A model generated the notes under the pieces. That model was not told where the DNA came from, did no database searches, and was given only the letters and a program-made list of their open reading frames with translations. Below are positions 17,189-25,486 of a DNA stretch of 37,050 nt, in pieces (position 1 is the first letter of the stretch; each line of letters opens with the position of its first letter). Source of the stretch: Bacteroidia bacterium (GTDB lineage: Bacteria; Bacteroidota; Bacteroidia; Cytophagales; Cyclobacteriaceae); assembly GCA_030425425.1 (NCBI GenBank), contig JAUIAO010000058.1, positions 1-37,050 of the forward strand. Reading direction: 5' to 3'. Position numbers and translations under genes: made by a program.

Positions 17189-20056
17189 ATGAGTTCAAAA
17201 ACTATTCACACATTTATCATTGTTTGTGCTCTATTTATTCAGGCATTAAATGCTCAATTTCTGAGCTTCGAAAAGGTGAAAAATGGCTTCACAGTTAGCG
17301 AGCCCAATCGAAAGATATCATTGCTTTTGGATCAACAAGATGACCCTGGTATTCTCAAAATAGCCAAATATTTCAAGGCAGATCTAGAATCGGTCACCGG
17401 CAATCAGGTTGAAATTATTTATGGCATAAAATCTGAGATTGAAACACTGATCATTGTAGGAACTTTGGAGAAAAGCGCATTGATTCGGGATTTGGTTGCT
17501 GATGGAGAGTTGGGTGCTAAAGAGCTTTCTGACCAATGGGAAAAATTTGTCGTGAAAGAAGTGAAATATGCCAATGGCAACCCATCATCCAATGCCATGG
17601 TAATAGCAGGAAGCGATAAGCGAGGTGCCATTTATGGCATGTTCGAGATTTCTCGGCAGATAGGCGTTTCACCATGGTACTATTGGGCTGATGTGCCTAT
17701 AGATCAACACCCCAATGTTTATTTGAAACCAGGTATCCACACGCTAGGAGAACCAGATGTAAAGTACCGTGGGATTTTTCTCAATGATGAAGCTCCGGCT
17801 TTGACAGGTTGGGTGGAGGGAACCTTTGGGGGGTTCCATCATGAATTTTATGAAAAAGTATTTGAACTGATTTTACGAAACAAAGGAAATTACTTGTGGC
17901 CGGCCATGTGGAGGCCAAGGGCATTTGCTGATGATGATCCTGAAAACGCTCGTTTGGCGGATGAAATGGGCATAGTCATTTCTACAAGCCATCATGAGCC
18001 AATGATGCGTGCCCATGATGAATGGAGCAGATATGGAGAAGGTGAGTGGAATTATGAAAAGAACCGAGAGCATCTCAGGGAGTTTTGGAAAGAGGGGATC
18101 GAACGAATGGGCAATTTTGAAAGTGTGGTTACAGTAGGTATGCGTGGAGATGGTGATGAGGCTATGAGTGAAGAAACTGCAGTTGACCTGATGAAAGAGA
18201 TTATCGGTGATCAGCGAGAGATCATAGAAGATGTGACTAAACAACCAGCAGAGGAAACTCCACAGGTTTGGGCTATTTACAAAGAAGTTCAGGATTATTA
18301 TGATAAGGGTTTGCGTGTAGATGATGATATCATTGTGCTGCTTTGTGATGATAACTGGGGAAATATTAGAATACTTCCGAAACCTGAGGATTTAGACCGA
18401 TCAGGTGGTTATGGTATATACTACCATTTTGATTTTGTTGGAGGGCCTGTATCCTACAGGTGGGTCAATGTCACCCAAATAGAACGAGTATGGGAACAAA
18501 TGAATCTGGCTTATGATTGGGGAGTCAAAGACCTGTGGATTGTGAATGTTGGTGACCTGAAACCTATGGAATTGCCAATCAGTTTTTTTCTGGACTTTGC
18601 CTGGGATGCGAGCATCAATGCTGCAGAACTGCCTAAATATTATGTCAATTGGGCTACTGAACAATTTGGAGACGAGCTGGTCTCCGAAATTGGGGAGATT
18701 CTATCCCTTAGCACCAAATACAGTGCACGGCGCACTCCTGAAATGCTTAAGCCTGACACTTATAGTTTGATTAATTATCGAGAGGCTGAAACGGTACTCA
18801 AGGATTACAATGCCCTTCTAAATCGAAGTAAAATAGTCTATGATTACATCGACAATGAATTCAAATCAGCATATTATCAACTAGTTCATTTTCCAATAGA
18901 GATTTTGGCCAATCTCAACGAGATGTATGTTGCTGCAGGAAAAAACAGATTGTATACAATTCAAGAAAGGGCTTCAGCAAATTATTATGCTGATCATGTC
19001 AAACAGAAATTTTTTCAGGATGAGGAATTGACAGCATACTATCATGAAGAAATGTCTGATGGCAAATGGAACCATATGATGTCACAAACGCATATTGGTT
19101 ACACGAGCTGGAGTGCTCCACGGGTAAATAAAATGCCAGAGGTGTCTTACATTCAGCTGCCGGAAGAACCTAAGTTGGGATATGTAATAGAGCACGGGAA
19201 AGAAAATAAATGGAGTAGAGGAGGGTTTTTGAGTAGGAGCTTTCCGGTATTTGACCCATATAATGATCAGGAATACTTTCTCGAAATTTTCAATCAGGGT
19301 AATGGCCTATTGCCATTCAACCTAAAAACTGATGGGGATTGGATCAAGCTTTCGACTGATGAGGGAAGTATCAAGTATGAGCAGAAAGTTTATGTAAGTA
19401 TAGATTGGGAAAAAGCACCGAAAGGAGAAGTGACCGGTCACATCGAAATCAGCAGTCTTAACAACACGATGAAAGTAGCTGTTCCGATCATTAATACTAA
19501 AATGGATATTGCCGGATTTCTGGAAAATAATGGTGTAGTATCTATTGATGCTTCAGATTATCATAAAATGCAAAATTCCAGATCAATAAAGTGGGTGACA
19601 GTTCCCAATATGGGGAGGACCGCATCTTCAATGACAATAGACCCTGCAAATGCACCTCAGCAAGTGCCAGATAAAAAAACGCCGTGTTTAAGCTATAACT
19701 TCACATTATTCGACTCTGCAGAACTTAAGATTGAGACTTATCTTTCTCCTACTTTAAATTACAAAAAAGAGGATGGATTGAAATATGCGATAGCCGTTGA
19801 TGATGAAATGCCTCAAGTGATCAATCTACATGCCGGAGAAGAGGCTTCCGATTGGGAATATCCAGATTGGTGGAACAAATCCGTAACCGATCATATCAAG
19901 AAAAAAATATCAGAGCATGATTTCGTTGGTCCTGGTGAGCATACACTCACTGTTTGGATGATTGATCCGGGAGTAGTTTTTCAGAAATTCGTTTTGAATG
20001 CTGGCGGTTTAAAGCAAAGTTATCTGGGACCACCAGAGAGCGTTTTTATTGATTGA
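17189..20056 (+). CDS. GH115 alpha-glucuronidase
   Basis: A 955-aa exported enzyme that removes (4-O-methyl-)glucuronate from internal as well as terminal xylose units of glucuronoxylan. Residues 1-22 are a signal peptide (FIIVCALFIQALNAQ). Family blocks visible are GVSPWYYWADVP, KYRGIFLNDEAPALTGW, the long NKGNYLWPAMWRPRAFADDDPENARLADEMGI stretch, STSHHEPMMRAHDEW, TVGMRGDGDEAM and the C-terminal beta domain (IEISSLNNTMKVAVP) before a carbohydrate-active C-terminus. The length matches complete GH115 proteins. With GH67 in the same locus the host can process both polymeric and oligomeric substrates. It ends the rightward operon, with a terminator directly after the stop. Confidence 0.95.
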   Translation: MSSKTIHTFIIVCALFIQALNAQFLSFEKVKNGFTVSEPNRKISLLLDQQDDPGILKIAKYFKADLESVTGNQVEIIYGIKSEIETLIIVGTLEKSALIRDLVADGELGAKELSDQWEKFVVKEVKYANGNPSSNAMVIAGSDKRGAIYGMFEISRQIGVSPWYYWADVPIDQHPNVYLKPGIHTLGEPDVKYRGIFLNDEAPALTGWVEGTFGGFHHEFYEKVFELILRNKGNYLWPAMWRPRAFADDDPENARLADEMGIVISTSHHEPMMRAHDEWSRYGEGEWNYEKNREHLREFWKEGIERMGNFESVVTVGMRGDGDEAMSEETAVDLMKEIIGDQREIIEDVTKQPAEETPQVWAIYKEVQDYYDKGLRVDDDIIVLLCDDNWGNIRILPKPEDLDRSGGYGIYYHFDFVGGPVSYRWVNVTQIERVWEQMNLAYDWGVKDLWIVNVGDLKPMELPISFFLDFAWDASINAAELPKYYVNWATEQFGDELVSEIGEILSLSTKYSARRTPEMLKPDTYSLINYREAETVLKDYNALLNRSKIVYDYIDNEFKSAYYQLVHFPIEILANLNEMYVAAGKNRLYTIQERASANYYADHVKQKFFQDEELTAYYHEEMSDGKWNHMMSQTHIGYTSWSAPRVNKMPEVSYIQLPEEPKLGYVIEHGKENKWSRGGFLSRSFPVFDPYNDQEYFLEIFNQGNGLLPFNLKTDGDWIKLSTDEGSIKYEQKVYVSIDWEKAPKGEVTGHIEISSLNNTMKVAVPIINTKMDIAGFLENNGVVSIDASDYHKMQNSRSIKWVTVPNMGRTASSMTIDPANAPQQVPDKKTPCLSYNFTLFDSAELKIETYLSPTLNYKKEDGLKYAIAVDDEMPQVINLHAGEEASDWEYPDWWNKSVTDHIKKKISEHDFVGPGEHTLTVWMIDPGVVFQKFVLNAGGLKQSYLGPPESVFID

Positions 20057-20060
20057 ACGG

Positions 20061-20086
20061 ATCAAGTCTATAGCGACTTGATTTTT
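20061..20086 (+). terminator. Terminator after GH115
   Basis: The arms atcaagtc (20061-20068) and gacttgat (20075-20082) form a perfect 8-bp stem with a 6-base loop, followed by a run of T. It starts 4 bases after the GH115 stop codon and closes the xylan locus. Confidence 0.8.
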
Positions 20087-20495
20087 GGATTTATCAACAT
20101 GATTAAGCAGAATCTAACAATTTTACCGTAATCGCTTGAAGTTGTTCGCATGTACGGAAAATGATATCGCTGAAAGCCTTGCATTGAATGAAAATGAATA
20201 CTCGAAAATCCCGGCTTTCATGTACTTGTGTTTTCGAATTTTGAAGGGGTCCATACCCTCAAACAAAATGCATAACAAACCCTAATTGAGAGTAGTTGAT
20301 TGATCGAATAATCAAATTCTCAAAATAGCCTTTTTGATAGATAAAAGTCTCGGAGACTATTCGGAGACGAGGGCTTTATCAATCTTTTTAAACTTTAATT
20401 TTACTTTACTTACAGGATTCGAAATATGAGCATTTTCGATATGAAAAGTCGGTTTTAGGTTAAATCCGATAAAAATTGATTAAAGATTTGTAGAT
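20087..20495. other. Noncoding spacer between the xylan locus and the left att site
   Basis: No convincing gene. It holds several inverted repeats: tgaaagcc/ggctttca around 20171-20220, and a terminator-like structure at 20340-20389 (gataaa-a-gtctc pairing with gagac...tttatc, then a T run). At 20452-20460 is gttttaggt, the inverse of the 9-bp unit acctaaaac that is repeated inside both ends of the mobile element. Confidence 0.5.
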
Positions 20496-20509
20496 CTGTT
20501 CCCGCTACT
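20496..20509 (+). repeat. Left attachment-site core (14 bp)
   Basis: ctgttcccgctact, identical to the 3' end of the partial tRNA at the right boundary (36835-36848). It is flanked by acctaaaac-type units on both sides (inverted at 20452-20460, direct at 20558-20577) and followed by its own terminator, as a tRNA 3' end would be. No tRNA 5' part lies before it. Confidence 0.65.
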
Positions 20510-20517
20510 TTGATAAT

Positions 20518-20557
20518 CAGGCAGTTACGATCAAAAGTAGCTGCCTGTTTTTGTTTT
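20518..20557 (+). terminator. Terminator right after the left att core
   Basis: The arms caggcagttac (20518-20528) and gtagctgcctg (20537-20547) pair over 11 bp with one G-U, around an 8-base loop, followed by tttttgtttt. The position 8 bases after the core suggests the element carries a replacement terminator for the tRNA gene it normally enters. Confidence 0.75.
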
Positions 20558-20578
20558 ACCTAAAACATACCTAAAACA
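20555..20578 (+). repeat. Left 24-bp direct repeat (putative integrase arm site)
   Basis: Two copies of acctaaaac two bases apart (20558-20566 and 20569-20577) in a 24-base block. The identical block is at 36676-36699 in the same orientation. Paired repeats inside both ends of an integrase-bearing element are typical of arm-type integrase binding sites; that function is inferred. Confidence 0.65.
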
Positions 20579-20951
20579 ATTACTGCCTCAAATTGGCGGT
20601 TGTTCAGCATAAGAAAAGTTTGGTTAAAATTTGCTCCGAACACTGCTTTAATTTGCTCTTCAAAATTTTTTCTAAGCAATTTAATTGTTCAGCTCTGGCT
20701 TACTTTGCTCTCATTTGCTCCTCGAGTTTTGGGATTTGAACTTTTGCTTCGGTTCGTACCGTTCTCAATTTGGAGCAGTCCACTTTTTAAAATTGCAAAT
20801 TTTGAAATATCCGAAAATGACTTTACCAAAAGCGTTCGGCATAAAAGCCTGTGCCTTAAGCCAGGGCAGATTTATTCCGTTTCCTTTTGGCTGTAATTTT
20901 CAGCATTTCCGGGAGTGAGCAATTAAAAATTGTTCATCTGACTCCAAATCA
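20579..20951. other. Noncoding region with TTTGCTC repeats at the left end
   Basis: No convincing gene; the open frames here give low-complexity, unrelated-looking peptides. It contains four direct copies of tttgctc at 20630, 20652, 20704 and 20714, and an inverted gagcaat...attgttc at about 20917-20935. It may hold the promoter of the RadC-like gene or a binding array for an element protein. Confidence 0.4.
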
Positions 20952-21410
20952 ATGCAAACTCAGTTCAACTTTCTGGAATGTTCACTCGTCGGAGAAATCA
21001 AAGTAGATTATCAACTTCGCACTAATCCTAGTACAATTGTTAAGACCTCAAATGATGCCTATCAGCAATTAAAAGAATTGTTCTTGAGGGTTGACTACAA
21101 AGAAGAATTCTTCATTCTACTTTTAAATAGATCAAGCCATGTTTTAGGATGGTCAAAAATATCTGAAGGTGGCACATCAGGAACGGTTGTAGATATTAAA
21201 ATTGTTTTTCAGCATGCATTATTGGCGCATGCCAGTAGCATTATTGTTGCTCATAATCATCCATCCGGAAACCTGAAGCCCAGTCAAGCTGATATTCAAA
21301 TCACTCGCAAATTGGTTGATTCCGGAAAGATTCTGGACATTCCAGTATTAGATCATTTGATCATTACTAGAACTGGCTATCACAGTTTTGCTGATTGCGG
21401 ATTATTGTGA
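20952..21410 (+). CDS. RadC-like JAB/MPN metalloprotease-fold protein
   Basis: A 152-aa protein with the RadC C-terminal domain (MPN/JAMM fold). The metal-site signature AHNHPSGNLKPSQAD (His101, His103, Ser106, Asp114) is complete, and an acidic residue in YKEEFFILLLN (Glu51/52) fits the usual fourth position. It lacks the helix-hairpin-helix part of full-length RadC, as is common for copies carried on Bacteroidota mobile elements, where the role is unknown. Replication, repair or anti-restriction functions have been suggested for such copies. It is the leftmost gene of the element and is convergent with the membrane protein next to it. Confidence 0.9.
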   Translation: MQTQFNFLECSLVGEIKVDYQLRTNPSTIVKTSNDAYQQLKELFLRVDYKEEFFILLLNRSSHVLGWSKISEGGTSGTVVDIKIVFQHALLAHASSIIVAHNHPSGNLKPSQADIQITRKLVDSGKILDIPVLDHLIITRTGYHSFADCGLL

Positions 21411-21428
21411 TCGGGTTTACAATGGTCA

Positions 21429-22184
21429 TCATTTTTTCTCCTTACACCACCCTAAATGACCGTTCAATGCTTTTGGAGAGCTGAAAAACTCTCCACAATG
21501 TGGGCAAGAACTTTCATTGAGTTTTTGAATTCTGTCGCTAAGATCAGCTTCTAAATGAATTCGCTCTTCAAGGAGTTTGGAAATATTTTCATGGAGGACA
21601 TTTTCATTCCCTTCGAGTTCTTTGATTTCAATTTCCAAATCTTTCTTGGTAGATAACAGTCTGTCTTTGTCATACATTTCCAGCCTTTCTCGCCACATGG
21701 TGTCAAATAAATGGGCAAAACCATAGTCCATACCTGCAATTACGGCGCTGATAAAAAACTTGAAAAAGATGTCTTCTGGTTTTCCCTCCATAGCTTTCCA
21801 GAAGTAAACATTGATGATTAGCGCAATTAGTGCTAGAATGAACTTACCCCATTTTAAGGATCTGCTCGAGTTGACCATAAAAAGAAGGGTGGTGAAAATT
21901 AAAACCAGAGCAAATAAGTTGGCGGCAATATCTCTTGAATGTCCATTTAAGTTATTTGGTAGTTTTTCAAGGAAGAGCGTTTGAACTTCATAAAACCTGT
22001 AAGCCATGAAGACTATCAGAAAAATGATCACTAGAGCAAGACTAGTGATGAACTCAGAAGCTTTATAGAACAAATAATAGAAGCTTCCAGATTGATCAAA
22101 TGGTTGTGTTAGACTTTGGTTTTTCATGTTTGTTAAGCTTTGTTCCCTTAAATTTTTGATTTTGTAATTTTCCATCCCCTCCAT
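21429..22184 (-). CDS. Unrecognised membrane protein with coiled coil and C-terminal zinc finger
   Basis: A 251-aa protein of unknown function. Four hydrophobic helices are visible at about 44-62, 86-104, 112-129 and 139-158. A charged, probably coiled-coil segment follows (about 165-223: KDLEIEIKELEGNENVLHENISKLLEER). The C-terminus is a zinc-finger-like motif CPHCGEFFSSPKALNGHLGWC with Cys227, Cys230, His243 and Cys247. The arrangement suggests a membrane anchor with a cytoplasmic sensing or nucleic-acid-binding tail. Met20 (MKNQSL) is an alternative start. It lies downstream of the serine recombinase with a 165-base gap and may have its own promoter there. Confidence 0.7.
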   Translation of the reverse strand: MEGMENYKIKNLREQSLTNMKNQSLTQPFDQSGSFYYLFYKASEFITSLALVIIFLIVFMAYRFYEVQTLFLEKLPNNLNGHSRDIAANLFALVLIFTTLLFMVNSSRSLKWGKFILALIALIINVYFWKAMEGKPEDIFFKFFISAVIAGMDYGFAHLFDTMWRERLEMYDKDRLLSTKKDLEIEIKELEGNENVLHENISKLLEERIHLEADLSDRIQKLNESSCPHCGEFFSSPKALNGHLGWCKEKK

Positions 22185-22190
22185 TTTATA

Positions 22191-22276
22191 ATCTAATCCG
22201 AACGGTCAACAGTCAAGGTAGAACACGAGTAGGGTGGTCGAGATTTTCGGACGATTAGTCTCCACCGTTGACAGTC
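22191..22276. repeat. Compound repeats beside the serine recombinase gene
   Basis: atctaatccgaa (22191-22202) is matched in inverted orientation by ttcggacgattagtct (22246-22261), with a 2-base insertion. Next to each is a related 13-mer, acggtcaacagtc (22202-22214) and accgttgacagtc (22264-22276), in direct orientation. They could be protein-binding or recombination sites, or the promoter region of the membrane protein. Confidence 0.35.
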
Positions 22277-22349
22277 TTCCTGGTTCGAATTATTCCCAGG
22301 TTTGGGCTGTTTGCTAGGGAGCTGGAAAAGTGAGGTTTTCATTGTGGTA

Positions 22350-23993
22350 TTAGCTTTTAAAGTTTAGTTCAAGGCAATTGTTGGTTCGAATATTCTCCCC
22401 TGTGGAGCTCCATGCGAGATAGATGTCCTGGTTTTGATGTAAAAGGTCAATTGCAGAGCAGTTTTTCAGTGGTTCGAAGCTGTCAAATCGGGCTCTGTAT
22501 TTTTGATTGAATTTCTCGACCTCAGTTACCCAATTCTTGAGTTCTATATTGAGCTTCCGGTTAAAAATGGAATAGTTCGAAGCTATCATTTGCAGCAACT
22601 CTCTTTTCTCATCTGTGTCTCCATTTTTCAAAATGTGTTTGCCTTCTACCAGAAAGTCAATGATCTTTAGGTGATGCTGTCTGGACTGTTGACGCTTTTC
22701 CTGTTTGATCATCTTTGATTGTTTCAATTTATTGATCTTGTTATTGAGTTCTTCTCTTTGTGTTTTGAATTCTTCTTTCGAGATCAGCTCGTCATAATAA
22801 GCCTCGTCTATTTTTTTTCTTCGTTTTTCCAGCGTTCGAATGGAGTTTGAAAGCCCTGCGGTATCTGATTCATCAGATGTTTTTACAGTATCCAATGCAT
22901 GAAGCGTCCAGGTTTTAAGGATAGGATGTATCATGATTTTATCCATGATCTTGCAAAGAGCTAAGGTTATTTGATTTTCCTCAATACTCGGTTGCTTACA
23001 TCTGACATCCCTTTTATTGTGAGTGCAGTGATAATAATGATATCGGTTGATTTTGCCATTAGCTAATCGCTTATGCTTACGCTCTGCAGTAACCTTCCCA
23101 CCACAGTGACCGCATGCTAATAATGGTTTATATGGGAATTCGAGTATTTGATTGTGTGAACCCTTCCTGGCCTTTAGTATTACACGAATTTTCTCATATT
23201 CATCAATGGTAATCATAGGCTGGTGATTACCTAGAGACTCAGAGCCATCAGGATTGATGATAATGCCTGCATAAAATTTGTTTTCAAATACCTTATACAA
23301 ACCACTTATCGACATAGGAGCAGCGCCTCGTAATTTGGTTTTTCTTGATAAATACCCCCATTCATCGTTCATTTTTTTCTGAATATATCCCACTGAATAG
23401 AGTCCTGTTAGCATCATCTCAAATGCTTTTCTGATCAACGGAAACCTTTCAGGATCAACATAAACCTTCTTCTCACCTTTAAGTGATGCAGGGTCATTCA
23501 GATAGCCAGTAGGAGCTCTGTTAGGTCTCCAGCCTTTTTCGCGTTTCTTATTCATTCCTCTGGTGACATCTACAGAAAGTTTGCTGGAGTAAAATTGACT
23601 TTGACTTAATGAGATTTGTAACATCATGATCCCGTCGGGACTGTTGTGGAAGGGATAAGTGGCAAACTGAAGGTCCTGAAGTTTACCAAGTTGAATAAGA
23701 TGTATTATTTGGGCAGCATCAAGAGGGTTTCTACTTAATCGGTCAGGATGCCATGCTATGATGCCATTGATGATTCCTGCTTCAATTTGCTGTAGTAGGT
23801 AATTGAATTTGGGACGATGATTGGCTTTGAAAGCACTACCAGATTCTTCAATGAGACATGCGATATTGAGGTTGTCGAACCTTTTTGTAAGCTCATCAAT
23901 TTGAGCTTGGATAGAAAGTATTTGCCTTTCTTCACTTTCACTTGATTTTCGAGTATAGATAGCGTATTTAGGGTTGTTGTTTGAATACATCAT
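22350..23993 (-). CDS. Large serine recombinase
   Basis: A 547-aa site-specific recombinase of the resolvase/invertase superfamily. The N-terminal resolvase domain has YTRKSSESEERQ with Arg15 and the catalytic Ser17, and the later GIIAWHPDRLSRNPLDA block. A recombinase domain follows (about 160-270: NRAPTGYLNDP, GLYKVFENKFYAGII), then a zinc ribbon with CGHCGG and a later Cys pair (about 290-335), and a coiled-coil segment (about 370-440) typical of large serine integrases. It appears intact. It could be the integrase of a smaller element nested in this one, or act on an internal site. It is the fifth to seventh gene in the leftward series that starts at MobC. Confidence 0.93.
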   Translation of the reverse strand: MMYSNNNPKYAIYTRKSSESEERQILSIQAQIDELTKRFDNLNIACLIEESGSAFKANHRPKFNYLLQQIEAGIINGIIAWHPDRLSRNPLDAAQIIHLIQLGKLQDLQFATYPFHNSPDGIMMLQISLSQSQFYSSKLSVDVTRGMNKKREKGWRPNRAPTGYLNDPASLKGEKKVYVDPERFPLIRKAFEMMLTGLYSVGYIQKKMNDEWGYLSRKTKLRGAAPMSISGLYKVFENKFYAGIIINPDGSESLGNHQPMITIDEYEKIRVILKARKGSHNQILEFPYKPLLACGHCGGKVTAERKHKRLANGKINRYHYYHCTHNKRDVRCKQPSIEENQITLALCKIMDKIMIHPILKTWTLHALDTVKTSDESDTAGLSNSIRTLEKRRKKIDEAYYDELISKEEFKTQREELNNKINKLKQSKMIKQEKRQQSRQHHLKIIDFLVEGKHILKNGDTDEKRELLQMIASNYSIFNRKLNIELKNWVTEVEKFNQKYRARFDSFEPLKNCSAIDLLHQNQDIYLAWSSTGENIRTNNCLELNFKS

Positions 23994-24016
23994 AATAGGT
24001 TATCTGGATTACTGGA

Positions 24017-24184
24017 TTATTGCATATCATCTTCTTCTTGTGAAGTGTTTGTTCTAAGAAATAAGACCACTAATTCGATATACATCCCGGCCAGTTTTTT
24101 AGCTTCCAAATCAGTAAGCTCTTCATTGAATTCCGATTTCCATAGTTTCTTGAATGATTGGATAGTAGAGGATGATAGTTTCAT
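24017..24184 (-). CDS. Small 55-aa protein upstream of the serine recombinase
   Basis: An ATG at 24184 opens a 55-codon frame that begins MKLSSSTIQSFKKLWKSEFN, continues EELTDLEAKKLAGMYIELVV and ends SQEEDDMQ. It ends 23 bases before the serine recombinase start and lies in the same leftward series. The composition is that of a real small helical protein, with charged and hydrophobic positions alternating and an acidic tail. It is not recognised; it may be a companion of the recombinase or a small regulator. Confidence 0.6.
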   Translation of the reverse strand: MKLSSSTIQSFKKLWKSEFNEELTDLEAKKLAGMYIELVVLFLRTNTSQEEDDMQ

Positions 24185-24259
24185 ATTGGGTGATTAGGAT
24201 TATTGGAGAAAGAGAGGGTGAGTTAATTAACCCACCCTCAAAACATCAACGTGAAAGGA

Positions 24260-25000
24260 TTATTCCATTTCAAGTTCCTGCTCTTTTGCCTTTGACTTTT
24301 GTTTGGAATACTTCTTTGTTAGTTGACTATCCTCTGATTTGTCTATATCCTTCTCCTTGACCTGAAATGCTTTGGTGAGTTCGTTAGCTTTGGATTTGAT
24401 GAAAAGACGGGTTTTAAGAATCTTTTCATTGTTAAACTCTGGATAACAACCAAGACTATGTAGACCTTGCCAGATTTCAGGTTTTTTAATACCCTGTAGA
24501 TAAGACTCGATTTCTTCTTTATGTGTTTCATAGAGGTTCAAAACTTCCTCAGGGTCTTTGTGAAGGAGGTTCCAGTCCTGGTTACCATACACCATGTGGA
24601 AGGTAGAGTCATTGATTAAGAATTTAGAATTGACCAGGTATTCTGATATAATTTTCTCAAAAGAATCGGACTTTGATTGATCCACCTGAATCTGAATATC
24701 AGCCTTGATTTTCTCATTTTTTTCAAGATCTTTCGGAGAACTTTTACCCACTGTTTCTTTGTAAATTAGGGACAAAAGTTCACGGTTGTTCTTTGCCTTA
24801 TCTGAATAATCAGATACCTTCTGTTGTAGATCTTTAGCATTTAAGCCATGATTGAAAGCAAGCATCCTGGACATATTCGGATGAAGGCCCTTTTGTGCCA
24901 GATTGGCTAGCGTTTCATTGTCAAGACCAGCTTTAAGTACTGTGTCTTTAATTTCACTGTAAGGAGTGATTTTTTCGAATTGATTTTTCATAGTTTTCAC
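24260..25000 (-). CDS. Hypothetical 246-aa protein
   Basis: A mostly helical, charged cytoplasmic protein without signal or membrane segments. It starts MKTMKNQFEKITPYSEIKDT, with Met4 as an alternative start. It has a leucine-rich N-terminal half (NETLANLAQKGLHPNMSRML) and a lysine/glutamate-rich tail (KEKDIDKSEDSQLTKKYSKQ). No family is recognised. The position between the mobilization operon and the serine recombinase suggests an element-specific accessory role, perhaps DNA binding through the basic tail. It is separated by 141 bases from the 104-aa protein upstream, so it may have its own promoter. Confidence 0.6.
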   Translation of the reverse strand: MKTMKNQFEKITPYSEIKDTVLKAGLDNETLANLAQKGLHPNMSRMLAFNHGLNAKDLQQKVSDYSDKAKNNRELLSLIYKETVGKSSPKDLEKNEKIKADIQIQVDQSKSDSFEKIISEYLVNSKFLINDSTFHMVYGNQDWNLLHKDPEEVLNLYETHKEEIESYLQGIKKPEIWQGLHSLGCYPEFNNEKILKTRLFIKSKANELTKAFQVKEKDIDKSEDSQLTKKYSKQKSKAKEQELEME

Positions 25001-25141
25001 GTTAAATGATAGGTGAAATTAGTAGGGATAAATGAGGATTTTTATCGCCAAAATGATGGTAAAACATGATGAGGAACAATTAGATACAACACAATTCATT
25101 TAAATTCAAAAATGCCTGAATGGTAATGAATTGATAATATT

Positions 25142-25456
25142 CTAAGCAATTGTCAACTCCTCTTCATATACTATTGTGAAATAGTTCAGGAAGAAATTTT
25201 CCTGATCAAGGATCTGCAACTCATCCATTTCTTTGAGGGATAAATTGTCGTTTACATATAGTAAATCTCCAGAAGGTTTATGGATAATGGTTAATTCTTG
25301 TTTTCTGAGTTGATCCTGAGTGTAATCGTTGATTGCTTCAATGATCTGTTCAATCTCTTGTCGAGTGAACCTGCCAGATACAGTTGCAGAAACAATAGGC
25401 CTGCCAGAAAAGGCATATTCACCTGATTCTTTTGGGCCGTTTTGAATTTGAAACAT
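25142..25456 (-). CDS. 104-aa protein A, paralogue of the protein at 28683-28997
   Basis: A small acidic protein of unknown function. It shares length (104 aa) and a pattern with protein B at 28683-28997: G-[ED]-Y-x-F-x-G-[RK], then [FL]-T-x-[QE]-E-I-x-x-I-I, a [YV]-V-x-D-x-L-S segment, and Y-F-T-I near the end. There is no signal peptide or membrane segment. It follows the first VirD4-like ATPase after 30 bases in the same operon. Since its paralogue sits directly before the second VirD4-like ATPase, a role tied to these ATPases (adaptor, inhibitor or substrate selector) is an attractive inference. Confidence 0.7.
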   Translation of the reverse strand: MFQIQNGPKESGEYAFSGRPIVSATVSGRFTRQEIEQIIEAINDYTQDQLRKQELTIIHKPSGDLLYVNDNLSLKEMDELQILDQENFFLNYFTIVYEEELTIA

Positions 25457-25486
25457 GAGAATGGGTTAATGAATATAAACTGTGAT

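Noticed and set aside
20087-20495. Possible 5' half of the tRNA at the left att site
   Set aside because: I looked for an agcggga acceptor strand and a D arm before the 14-bp core and found none.
20600-20918. Two overlapping plus-strand frames of 98 and 77 aa at the left end of the element
   Set aside because: The peptides look non-native, rich in Phe/Leu/Ser, and coincide with the TTTGCTC repeats; no family features.
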